Source: Cliona cf. orientalis (taxonomy: Eukaryota > Porifera > Demospongiae > Clionaida > Clionaidae). From it: DNA of 64,000 nucleotides. The notes below the pieces were generated by a model that saw only the letters and a list, made by a program, of their open reading frames with translations, was not told the DNA's origin and did not search any database. The stretch spans positions 8,169,980 to 8,233,979 of the forward strand of contig OZ005696.1 in the NCBI GenBank assembly GCA_963930775.1, written 5' to 3'. The translations under genes and the position numbers were made by a program. Position 1 is the first letter of the stretch. The number at the start of each line of letters is the position of its first letter. Positions 37,401 through 58,127 of this stretch are shown here, piece by piece.

Positions 37401-38187
37401 TATGGAAGGTGGCCAAGATCTGTGTGATTCAGGTAATTGGCTTTGCCATAGAATACTGCTGAACTATTACAGGAAATCTCCTAATACGGTCACATCGACT
37501 GACCTTTAGGAAGCCTGTCTCTAATGTTGATGTGCAAGTGTTCAGCAGTAAATTTGGATGCCTTGGGTCCAGCATGGCCATCGTAAACACCATAGAACGC
37601 CACTCGAGAGCTGCATAAAGAATCGGAGTCAAGAAAAATTAAATTTGAATAACCATAGGTGCACCGGTGCAGTATGGAGGCAAAGTCATACTAAATAGGG
37701 TATCTAAATCAGTACAACAAAATTAATGTAACTTAGCAACCCCACAGGCTAATGTTTGGAAATGGTCGTCAGCCCTACAAGTCTTCTATAGAAACATACA
37801 TGTTGTTAGGAAGAGCTGGAAACTGTGATGTAAAGTCATCAATAATAGTGTGTGCATCTTGCATGTCCTCTCTCTCGCCTCTCCTTTCTCCAATGTACGC
37901 CTTGAGCTTGCAGAGGCCACTGGTGAGCCTAGGCTTCTTAGCTTCTCCAGAGCCATTCTCTCCCTCACTATCACATGACTTATGTTTGCCTAGCACTGTG
38001 ATGTTGCTGTTTTTCATGCTTTCTGACTCTGGTGGCAAGTCATCAAAGAGTGATGGAGCTATGATCATGAGAAGAAAGATGTATGATGCGCTTTATTTAG
38101 AATAATCTTTCGGTTTTATTTTATGTCCAAAAGCTCACCAGAATCTGCTGGCTTTGAGGGAGGAGGAAGATCCCCGAAAAGATCCAT
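34429..38187 (-). CDS. ILKAP: Integrin-linked kinase-associated phosphatase (PP2C family)
   Basis: Ten exons, all phase-consistent: 38139-38187, 37800-38058, 37504-37610, 37033-37142, 36594-36746, 36439-36482, 36139-36258, 35781-35862, 35388-35412, 34429-34646; 388 residues (human 392). The PP2C landmarks are present: GERRGEREDMQDAH, YDGHAG, NLGDSKAVL, VSRSIGDGRFK, CDGLWKAF and CTDNVTVMIV, which provide the metal-binding aspartates. The start region MDLFGDLPPP resembles the human N-terminus. The family dephosphorylates Ser/Thr with Mn/Mg and in mammals acts on ILK signalling. The C-terminal tail after the catalytic core is a short, Thr-rich extension (TVTAAKDSQTRETVTKEPS). It is tandem with Ras-GRF and divergent from H2A.X. 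Confidence 0.92.
35641..35722 (-). ncRNA. tRNA-like sequence (tRNA pseudogene or SINE head)
   Basis: On the minus strand a B-box-like GGTTCAATTCC (T-arm) lies about 35 nt after an A-box-like TAGCTGAAGCAGG. The flanks partly pair as an acceptor stem (CACCT with AGGTG). There is an A/T-rich tail beyond. The anticodon arm is AT-rich and not convincing, so a working tRNA is unlikely; a tRNA-derived SINE fragment within the ILKAP intron fits better. Confidence 0.4.
36050..36079. mobile_element. Solo end of the 7118-7293 inverted-repeat family
   Basis: The sequence ending GGACACTACGGTAGT is a close reverse-complement match to the left end of the element at 7118. The other end is not found within 300 bp, so this appears to be a truncated copy in an ILKAP intron. 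Confidence 0.45.
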
Positions 38188-38549
38188 CGTACAGTCATGT
38201 ACAGTATAAAGGAGCTTCAAAGAAATTGCCCACCACTGCACTAGCACTAGCACTGGCACGTGCAGCAACCTCGAGCTAGCTAGCTCCACCCACTTTACCT
38301 AGCGCGCGCCCCAAGCCTAGCCGGTCAAGTTTCATTTCTGCTGAAACAGCAAAAGGATTAACCCTTGCCTTCCGATGCGGTCGGGTGAAAATGGACGTTA
38401 CTGATTGGCTGTTTAGAAAGTGATCCTTGATCCTTTGGCGCGAAAAACAAGCTCACGGAGGTGGTATAAAACGGCCAGCCAGTTGTGAACATTCATCAAA
38501 CAAATCTCTCACAAGAAGCGCTACTTTTTTCTCAAGCAATTCACTCATC
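38188..38549. promoter_or_regulatory. Divergent promoter, ILKAP / H2A.X
   Basis: 362 bp between opposing start codons. On the H2A.X side there is a TATA box, TATAAAA at 38465-38471, and an inverted CCAAT box (ATTGG) near 38404, the usual arrangement of a replication-type histone promoter. Near the ILKAP side there is a CG-rich block (GCGCGCGCC region near 38303). Confidence 0.7.
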
Positions 38550-38954
38550 ATGTCTGGACGTGGAAAAGGAGGCAAGGCTCGTGCCAAGGCTAAGACCCGT
38601 TCCGCTCGCGCAGGACTCCAGTTCCCTGTTGGCCGTGTCCACCGTCTTCTCCGCCAGGGCAACTACGCCGAGCGTATCGGAGCTGGCGCCCCAGTCTACC
38701 TGGCCGCCGTTATGGAGTACCTAGCCGCTGAGATCCTCGAGCTGGCTGGCAACGCCGCCCGTGACAACAAGAAGCAGAGAATCAACCCCAGGCATCTCCA
38801 GCTCGCCATCAGGAACGACGAAGAACTGAACAAGCTTCTGGCTGGTGTGACCATCGCCCAGGGTGGTGTCCTTCCCAACATCCAGGCTGTTCTCCTGCCC
38901 AAGAAGAGCGGACATGGTGGCAAGAAGGCCTCCTCTCAGAGCCAGGAGTATTAG
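38550..38954 (+). CDS. H2AX: Histone H2A.X-type
   Basis: An intronless frame of 134 residues starting [20 protein letters not shown]. The H2A fold is intact: [55 protein letters not shown] is followed by the acidic patch [10 protein letters not shown] and the docking region. The C-terminus is SQSQEY. The terminal SQEY is the H2A.X signature whose serine is phosphorylated by ATM/ATR/DNA-PK kinases at double-strand breaks. The start is the third ATG in this frame region, chosen because it gives the canonical N-terminus. It sits with a TATA promoter upstream, a histone stem-loop 48 bp after the stop and a poly(A) signal AATAAA at 39122-39127, so both histone-type and poly(A) 3' ends are possible. 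Confidence 0.95.
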   Translation: MSGRGKGGKARAKAKTRSARAGLQFPVGRVHRLLRQGNYAERIGAGAPVYLAAVMEYLAAEILELAGNAARDNKKQRINPRHLQLAIRNDEELNKLLAGVTIAQGGVLPNIQAVLLPKKSGHGGKKASSQSQEY

Positions 38955-39001
38955 ATAATTTCACCACCACTTCTTCAATCTGAACTTTTTCTCTCTTAAC
39001 C

Positions 39002-39017
39002 GGCTTTTCTAAAAGCC
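39002..39017 (+). terminator. Histone 3' stem-loop
   Basis: GGCTTTTCTAAAAGCC folds as a 6-bp stem with a 4-base loop (UCUA), the shape bound by SLBP in replication-dependent histone mRNAs, and is placed 48 bp after the H2A.X stop. A purine-rich stretch follows (ACAAAAGTTTCC), compatible with a U7 site. Confidence 0.85.
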
Positions 39018-39315
39018 ACCACCTTTACAAAAGTTTCCACTTTGTTCAAACTACACCATATGAATGTTGAAAATGTATTCATTGCATGCAAGGGTTGGAA
39101 TTGGTGTTTTACTGCAATAATAATAAAAGTTAACCATAATTAGTGATCATTGGTAAAGTATCTTGTCCCCAATACATGAACACAAATTCCTAGGCCTCAC
39201 TACAATGTGATCATTCTTCCTTCTGGCCAGCCCCTGAATTAAGGGGTTAATTAATTTTCTAATGATGACAGAGTGTGAATGGGATCAAAACAAAATGTAT
39301 GGAACATGAGAAAGG
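39018..39315. other. H2A.X / CAMTA convergent spacer
   Basis: AT-rich spacer after the histone stem-loop, with AATAAA at 39122-39127 on the plus strand. The CAMTA stop (-) lies at 39316. No other feature seen. Confidence 0.5.
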
Positions 39316-50083
<10,768 letters not shown>

Positions 50084-50432
50084 ATGGTTGTCAAGAGTGC
50101 GAGGTGGCTGGTCGGAGAGAGAGAGTTAAGTTTTTTTTCGTGTTCACTGGGGAATCCTGGCGAGCGTCATGTGGAGGGTTCGCCTCTTCTAAAGATGAAG
50201 GTGAGAGTGGCCTTCTTCTTGGGGACAGAGGCCATCCGATACGACCCTACCAACTCGTCAAAAGTTGTATGTAGCTTAGCTTGCAAGCACACCCAATGGA
50301 TAATATTATGTTGATTGAATTACGTCATGTTTATAGACACGCCCAACCGGAACCGTACGGACTTCCGAATTCCAGTGATTACACAATGCATTGATATGAC
50401 AATGAAAATTAATAGCATCAGTCTGACTGTCA
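50084..50432. other. CAMTA 5' flank / PPCDC 3' flank
   Basis: 349 bp between the PPCDC stop and the CAMTA start, both on the minus strand. It contains short GA and T tracts. A 20-codon plus-strand frame starting MKVRVAFFLG at 50196 is present but I do not treat it as a gene. Confidence 0.45.
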
Positions 50433-52513
50433 TCATGATTGAGTTCTTAGGTTCTCTAGGATTGTCTTGACAATGTCTTCCACATGAGCCATGGCTCCAA
50501 CTCCTGCACAGAACAACACAGGTACATTAATATTAGCAATGTAGCGCCGGGAAAGCAACGGTTACTGATCATTAATTTTTCAAGAGGACAATTGTACAAT
50601 ATTACAGATTTCAAGTTTAATGTTACATCAGCTAAATATAATGGCTGTACTAATACTATAGCATGACATCACAATGGTATCACTGCAAGCTAGCTACACC
50701 TATAGGCCTAGTGCTGCATGTGCAGTATCTGAACCCAGCTAGTACTGATTATACGCCTATCAGTTATTATTTAGATTGCTTACCCTGATCGCCACAGGCC
50801 AGTGTCTTGGAGACAGGCGGCACTTGAATGTAGCCGAACTGTGTGAGGGTGTGAGTCTGTGAGGCTGTGAGGGGGTGCTCCCACATGAAGGTGTTCATGG
50901 CCGGGCAGTAGAGAAGAGGCTTACCAGTGTCCCACGCACGAATCACACATGTCTGCAAATAAGCAGATTCACTCGAAATCACTAGAGAGCAATACTTTAT
51001 TATGATAGTCATACTCCTAAGTATTATTATTTGCTGACATCACTCATGTATGCATGCATTTGTCTTTGAAGAAGCACGAATCTATGAAGAAATTAGTAAT
51101 TTTTATGTGTACACTTGTCTTCGGCAACGGAAAGAGCTATGGAGCTGGAACAAAAGCCAGAACATAGCTCGTAGCCAGGTGAGAGCAGCTATCATGGTCC
51201 TGGACATGCTACATGGGCATTACTGTGAATAACTCATGTATATTTGTAACATTATCTCATGGTTGGTATAATTATCAGTCTTGTTTCTTCATAGATGATA
51301 GCTGCTCTCATCTGGTTATGAGCTACGTATGTTCTGGCTTTTGTTCCAGCTCCATAGCTCTTTCCGTTGCCGAGATATGCTATGGCGCGGCCGCGGTGTA
51401 GAGTTAATGATATTCATAGCCTTTAATTACTTACGTCACGGTCTGTACATTCCAACGTGAAACCCATACGCGTTTTGCTACCCCCTGTCCCAGCTCAATA
51501 AATAGCATTTTCCGGTAGGGACTATCGGGGCTAGACGATGTCAAGGGTACCCCTCTGGCATCCGCAGCTGAAAACTGCACATGGTCCTGGGCATATATGG
51601 CTTAGGGGTCGCCCAGGTTCCTCCCTTGAATACCCACCATCCTGAATAAAGCCTGGTAATCCACCATAGGCTGACTTCGGTCCCCTGTGGCTGTGACACA
51701 GAAGCCCAACTGGCTGCAGTAATGTCTGCAGTCTACCTTACCAGCGTTCCAGCCTAGAGCTTGGAAGGTAGGGGAGGATGGGGATATTTTTTCTTCTATT
51801 AACACAGACTTATTAGATACTATATCTGTGTGTGAATATTCAATCTTTTTTTTTTTCGAACTTGATTTCTTCCTGGCTTTACTTTAGGCTGCTGAACTGC
51901 TAATGTATTAGCAGCAAACCCAATAGTATACAAATCTGTATATTGTAACTTCAGTACCAAGAGGTTGTCGCATATCCCAGTTGACATCTTTGCCATGGTG
52001 TTGGCATCGAGTGGAGCTATCACCAGCAGATCTGCCCACTTACGAAGCTGCATAATGAATGGATGGATGCTGACACCTATACTCTCTGCTACGATATTCC
52101 ATTACAATGTACTGCAGCACATATGTACATACCTCAATGTGCAAAACTGGGTCTCCCTTCTGCTTCCACTCCTGTAATTAAGTAAAATAATGAGAGGGGG
52201 AGGGCTAATAAATAGCAATATTCACAGAGATTCTTACCCACTCTTCCTCATCAATGTGGCATTTAACAGGCAGAGAGGTTGGATCAAAGAAGTGGAGGGC
52301 AGACTTGGTTGCTACAAGCTGTACATCCAACTGTACATGTGGTTGAAGGGAAAGATGGTATATGCACAGGTATATCAGTTGTGTGCTTGACACCAAAGTT
52401 ATGAATCATCTTTCCTTCATGCTGTTAATTTGCATCAGTTGCTGCACCAGTTCTGGGATCTTGATGGCTGCAACGCTTCCAGTCACACCTATCAATACTC
52501 TCTTCTCAGCCAT
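50433..52513 (-). CDS. PPCDC: Phosphopantothenoylcysteine decarboxylase
   Basis: Exons: about 52448-52513 (boundary uncertain), 52238-52330, 52133-52171, 51958-52047, 50784-50952, 50433-50503; about 175-185 residues (human 204). It decarboxylates phosphopantothenoylcysteine to phosphopantetheine, the third step from pantothenate to CoA, using FMN. The family signatures are clear: GVTGSVAA at the start, the DPVLHIE segment, LRKWADLLVIAPLDANTMAKMSTGICDNLL, WDTGKPLLYCPAMNTFMWEHP (the PAMN..M active-site motif) and CGDQGVGAMA. The catalytic Cys in ACGDQG is present. The first exon reads IKIPELVQQLMQINSMKER then TGA; the only phase-0 donor (GTGCAG) gives an unusually short helix. All other junctions fit. 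The gene is divergent from the coiled-coil gene by 94 bp. Confidence 0.9.
50953..51957 (-). other. PPCDC intron with inverted repeat and GC-rich insert
   Basis: 1-kb intron holding the foldback at 51121-51373 and a GC-richer block at about 51420-51830. The latter contains a 67-codon minus-strand frame (51602-51805) starting MLIEEKISPS; I do not recognise it, and it could be a transposon fragment. Confidence 0.45.
51121..51373. mobile_element. Foldback element with 46-bp perfect arms
   Basis: 51121-51166 (TCGGCAACGGAAAGAGCTAT...) is an exact reverse complement of 51328-51373, and the next 29 bp are complementary with small gaps (GAGAGCAGCTATCAT with its complement at 51294 onward). The loop is about 98 bp, with no coding capacity. 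It fits a non-autonomous foldback or MITE. Confidence 0.8.
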
Positions 52514-52607
52514 TGCTGCATCAATTTGTGTTGACTCAGCTATTTAATACCACAGATTGAGAGGTTCACTAAGGTCAAAGTTCAAATCGTATGGCGGCAT
52601 ACTCAAG
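52514..52607. promoter_or_regulatory. Divergent promoter, PPCDC / coiled-coil gene
   Basis: Only 94 bp between start codons. No TATA box seen. A second ATG at 52591 leads into a short frame that ends after twelve codons; it lies upstream of the chosen start and could be an upstream ORF. Confidence 0.5.
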
Positions 52608-55514
52608 ATGGAAGCTCCTGCTCCTGTGAACGGAGAGCCCAGCGTCCCTCCGAATCAAGATCAGCCATCAGTACAAGAGGTATAGACTTATAGATATATA
52701 ATTTGATCATACTGCATAGATCTGACATAGATCTATGGACATAGCAACGATTTGACTGTGACTACTGTCTAGTACCTATATTGTGATTTTTGCTGATATG
52801 CAGACTAGTAAGACTGATTCCTGCGATCAACAGCAGCAGCAGCAGCATGCACAATGGATGGAGAATAGAACTCAAGTGTTGGATGAAGTGGGTTATCTAC
52901 ATATTTGGCAAATTATGATAAATTGTTTTTGTGTGTTTCATTTCAATGGCGGGCCGGGAGCAGGTTGATCAGTTGATTGAGCTGATGACGGAAGAAAAGG
53001 ACACTCTTACAACGAGAATATCAGAATTGGAGGTGAATAAATCTTGCACGGCCAGGTGTACATACGTACAAATTATATTGATAATAATCACGCACATCAG
53101 GCCAAATTAGAAACAGTTGGGAAGAAGGGGAGCTCCCTGGAGGAGGACAAACAGCAGCTGCAGACAGAGTGTGACGCTGCAAAAAGACAGCTAGAAGAAC
53201 TACAAGAAAAACACTCTAAGGTGAACTTGCAATGTGTTGTAAGATTTTTATAGTGAAGAAAATATCAAGTTAATCGTTCTATGACCCTATACTCGTAACT
53301 CCATATAGGAGAAGTTAGGACTGAAAGAAGCGCTGTATGCTGCAAAGAGGGAGTTGAAGGAAACGAGGAAGAAAGTAGAATCACTGACCTCTGACCTTGC
53401 TACGGAGCAAGAGAAACGAATGAAGACGTGAGGCAGCGACCGAGGGGTCAGAATGAATGGTAAAGGTCGTCAACTTTATATATCTCTCCAGGGATGGAAT
53501 ACAAGTTGATCTGAAGCATAAACTGAAGTATCTTCAAGGGGAGCACAAGTCTGTAGGAGCTGCGCTTGAAATCCAATGTCGTGAGAACATCAAAGTAAGC
53601 AAGTTTGGTAAAATGCTTTGGAAAATTTGTTCCGATAACCAAATAATATTGTATACAGCCCTGTGAAATCATCCAGCTTAATCTCTCACTTTATATAGGC
53701 AAGGGAGCAGTGTAAGGCGCTTACAGCTGAAAATTCACTACTACAGACGAAATTAGAAGCTACCCAACAGAAGTGTAAGCACTCTCAAGACGAGGTCCTT
53801 GCACTGAGGGGACGCCTGACTAGCTCCAAGAAGCTGCATGAACAGCTCCAGGTGAGATACTCTGAGCTGGACAGGGCGATGGGTGAAGCCTTGTCCTCAA
53901 AGTCGCCGACTGTGATCAACCGCATCACCTCGAGAACCAAGGAGGAGCTGAGGCTACTCACTGAGTGCAAGAAGAAGGTGAATATGAGGTAGCAAAGTGG
54001 TCCACTCAAGAATGTTTCAGAGAATGCTTATTTTTAACTTCCTCTTGAAGAATTGGCTATCTTATTGCATGATAATAATAATATTATTATTATGCTATTA
54101 TGGTTGTCTTATTACATGCTATTGTATGTTTAGGATGGACTCATAGAAACTTATATTGAAGAACTGTCTGGTGCAAGCAGGGAAAGATTAAAGTTGCAAG
54201 AGCAATTACGGTACTTATAAAAACATAAGAGAGTGCTTTCAGTTACTAATGGATGAAATTGTGTATATAGAAGATTAGAACAGAAATTTAAGATTGAGCA
54301 AAGAGAGAGGCAGCAGCTTAAATCAACATTTGAGGTAAGGTTTGAAAAATAATTATTGAGTATTGATTTACCATTTTCTATAGGAGAAGAAATTGGAGTG
54401 GGCCAGTGAGCTGAAGTCACTCCAGGACAAACTGAGCCAGTATAGAACCAAGCTACGCAACAAAGAAGCCAAGGTCTGAATGATTTAAGTGATCACCCTG
54501 CACCATTGCAATGTAGTTCTTGCCTAGCTAAGCATCACACTCCCCAACCCCTGATATTGATTGATTTCTTTCAATAGGAGAAGGAATCTGCTTCAAATAG
54601 AGAAGAGTTGAAAGGCAGACTCTATCAGATTGAGAAAGAATTATCCACGTCCAGGGAAGAGCTGTCCTCTTTGAGGGAGGAGCTGAGGGAGAGAAATGAA
54701 AGAAGTGAGAAAGAGACTCTCCATCTGCAGCAGGAGAAGGAGAAATCAAAATCACTACATCAGGTATGTGATCTACATAGTACATAACCAGCATGAATGT
54801 TCATGGTGTCTGTGCTATAGTTCATTCCAAACCTCCAAAATTAGTAGTTAGGCACCTTAGTTGATCTTCATTATAAAGCAAAATTTTTTTAGTTCTTGTG
54901 GTTGTGAATTTTCTTTATTTCTTCAGGTGAATCAGAGGACCATCGCACAGTTGAGGACTGAACTGGATGCCAGGAAAGCTGAGCATGCAAGGCTAGTTGA
55001 GGAACTGAGTGAACAGTGGGAGTCTAAACTGAGAGAGGCCAAGGAGGACTACCAGAGACTTGTGGTCAGTGGTTTAAATATTATTTGGAGTGGCTTCTGG
55101 GCCGGTGGAAAATTGCATCGTGAGGGTCTCGGAAAAGGGGGGGGGGGGGGGGGGGCTTGTCAATTACGTATAATCTCATCATCCAGCATTGAATGTGTAA
55201 AGATCAGGCCTAGCTATTATTATAATATTATGACCTGTATCATGGCATGTAGAGAGCCACTAATACTATAATTATTATTATGCATATTATAAAGTTATGA
55301 TACATGTCATTGAGTATAATTTTTATTACCATGATACTAAGCATTCTATGACATTGTGGAATTATTATCATAATTATAGGAGGTGAGCACTAGGAGATGC
55401 ACTGAGTTGGCGAGGGAGGTGTGGCATCTCAAATCACAGCTGCAGGAGCAGGAAGCAACTATCACCACAAAGGATGACAAAAATGTATCCACTAGTAACA
55501 CTAGAAATTATTAG
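52608..55514 (+). CDS. Long coiled-coil protein, family not recognised
   Basis: Thirteen exons, all phase-consistent: 52608-52679, 52804-52887, 52964-53032, 53101-53220, 53309-53427, 53492-53594, 53699-53977, 54134-54210, 54271-54334, 54384-54473, 54578-54763, 54927-55064, 55380-55514; 511 residues. The start MEAPAPVNGEPSVPPNQDQ is Pro-rich and disordered, followed by a Gln run (QQQQQQ). Almost all the rest has heptad-type sequence with high Glu, Lys, Leu and Gln (for example LETVGKKGSSLEEDKQQLQ, RLEQKFKIEQRERQQL, ELSTSREELSSLREELRERN), so a long rod-like dimer is expected. The end is short and polar. Poly(A) signal AATAAA at 55707-55712. Such proteins occur in centrosome, Golgi and cytoskeleton roles; I cannot say which. 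A third-exon donor GTGGGT (52888) was chosen to keep phase. Confidence 0.82.
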
Positions 55515-55812
55515 TATTACTTTTTATGACAAAAATTCGCAAGGATTAATTGTCAGCTTTCAATTTCAGCATCATGGCATAACAATAACATCATACCAGT
55601 GTTGATATCAAATTTAATCAGCAGGAAAATACAATGTTGTACTATTAAATCTGAGGCTGTGTGCAAAAAAATTAACATTTAATGGAATGGATTTGACACT
55701 GTCCAAAATAAAGGTATCTGGTGCATAATTATAATAATAAAAAAAGTGGAAAGAATCACGCACAAATCATCATACTGCAACAAAAAAAAATAACTTTCTT
55801 CAGAGTCAGCAG
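55515..55812. other. Convergent spacer, coiled-coil / CCDC50
   Basis: AT-rich spacer with AATAAA at 55707-55712 on the plus strand. It would hold both 3' UTRs. Confidence 0.5.
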
Positions 55813-57412
55813 CTACTTTTTGTCTTTCTTTCCTTTCTTATCCGTCTGCCTCTTGTAGGAGGGGACTGATTTGAGGTAGTCTGGGTTGGCTGGTATCGAC
55901 AGGGGCACCTGGACTCCCGCCATTGCTGGCTGATACGAGTTGAAGCCAACCTGTGTGAGAGAGAGATAATAATCAGTTTGATTATGATAATATGCGATTT
56001 CTTGGAGAATAATTATAATAAATCGTAGATCTGAAATATTTGTGCTATGAAGACAAATCTTTGCAGGAATGACCCATATCATGTCAATGTTCACAGTAGT
56101 ACACGTTCTCACTGTAAAATTTTTACACTTACAGCATTTGGATTGAATGGGTGGCCAGAAGGGGGCATACCCATTCCGGCTTGCTGCTGCTGTTCTTCTG
56201 GTCTTGGTGCCCTTTCTTGTCCCTCACCAGCTGTTCGCTGACCACCTCCAGCAGCCTGTTGTTGCTGCTGCTGTTGTTGTCTCCTGTAAGCTTCTTGCCT
56301 TTGTTGTTGAAGTCTGGGGTCGCCGTTAGCAATGGGTGAACCTCTACCCCCTCCACTATCAGACGCTACCCTCTGCTGCTGCTGCTTTTGCTGTTGTTGC
56401 TGCTGCTGTAACTGCTGTCTTCTGTAAGCTTCTTGCCTTTGTTGTTGAATCCTGGGGTCCTGGCCATTGCCACCATTGGCAGTTGGTGGAGGGAGAGTGC
56501 CCCCAGTGCCCCCTCCTCCTCCTCCAGCTGCCTGTTGTTCTTGTAGAAGCTTTTGTCTCTTTTGTTCCTCCATCAACCTCCTCTGTGCCATTCTCTGTTT
56601 CTGTCTCATCACCTCTTCCTTTTGGAGTCGCTTAGCCAACGCCTAGTGTAGCATAGTGAAGATGTGCATCGATCATCAAAGCGTTCACAGTACAAGTCTA
56701 AATTCAAATGAGTGTTTTTCTAGTGTGCACACATGCTACATATACATACTAAGGGAGAGTACACACAATGCAGAAACGGTAAAGGGTCGACAAAATATGT
56801 TTGGTATGCAAAAAGACCCTCAAAATCGAGGGTGACCACTATGGCATACAGTGTATGTAGAGCTACTCACAGCATCATCTTCAGGCTCTTGCTGTTGCTG
56901 TTGCTGTGAAGCTTGTCTTCTCTTCTTGGCCTCGTACTCCTCCTGCTGGAGCCGCTTAGCAAACTCCTGCAGGCCATTATCAAACTCCTTATACCATACA
57001 TACGTATTTCGGCATCTCCACTGTACTGCAAATGCCACAATGTCATGCATATGCACCTTTCTACAATGTCATGTATACATGTATTATATACCAAACCATG
57101 AAAGTGCTGCATACATAATATTATAACTATATTATTGTGTTCCTATATACAATGCATGTATAATATTATTATACACACCATGCACTATAGCTACCAAAGC
57201 TCAAGAGTCAAAAAGTAAAATTACAGAGAGAGCCTTTCATTACCAGGTCACTCTCGTGGGTTTGCTGAGAAGCAGCTGCCTGTTGTTGTTTGGCCTTCTT
57301 CCTGGCCTCTAACTCCTCCTCGTGAAGCCGACGGGCAAGCTCCTATAGCCAGAGGGACTCGGTTTAAAAATTAGGGAAGCTTCTCCTCTCCTCTCCTCTC
57401 TTCTTGTTCTCC

Positions 57413-57454
<42 letters not shown>

Positions 57455-58046
57455 CTCTCTCTCTCTCTCTCCTTCCCTCTGTTTCTCTCTCTCTCCCCTC
57501 CCTCCCTCTCTCCGTTTCTCTCTTTCTCCTCTCTCCCTCCCTCTTTCTCTCAAAAACGCAGACATACAACCAAACAAGCATAGTAATGTAATTGTACCAC
57601 ATCTTCCTGATAGTGGGTGGGTGACTGTGTAGCCCCTCCTCTTCCTCCCTTCGCTCGGCTCTGCTCTTCCTGGTGAAATCTTCTGGCAATTTCCTGTGAC
57701 ATCATAGTCTTATCTCATTACATCATCACATGACATAATCAATACATGGGGAAACAATAGACAAGACATGTACTACTACACGAGCATACATTCATTGTAT
57801 CTTTATTTTGTTTTATGTTCAGATGTCCGCAGAGTTTGGTAAAAACAACTACTCCAACAGAAGCTCATTCAATGGATCCTTTTGTCTGCTACAAAACTTA
57901 CAAATTCTACACGTACATGCACGCTTCCCACAGAATAAACAGAAAAGTCTCACTAAAATACACATATTATGTAGTAGTGCATCAGTATAACTCTTACCAT
58001 ATCTTCTTGTTCTCTTCTTTGCCTCTGTACATGAGGGAGGAAGGAA

Positions 58047-58127
<81 letters not shown>

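Noticed and set aside
38485..38915. Frames on both strands overlapping the H2A.X gene
   Set aside because: Shadows of a GC-rich, highly constrained histone coding sequence.
50196..50314. Plus-strand frame starting MKVRVAFFLGTEAIRYDPTN
   Set aside because: Very short and isolated, in the 5' flank of CAMTA, with no splice partner that keeps the frame and no family resemblance I recognise.
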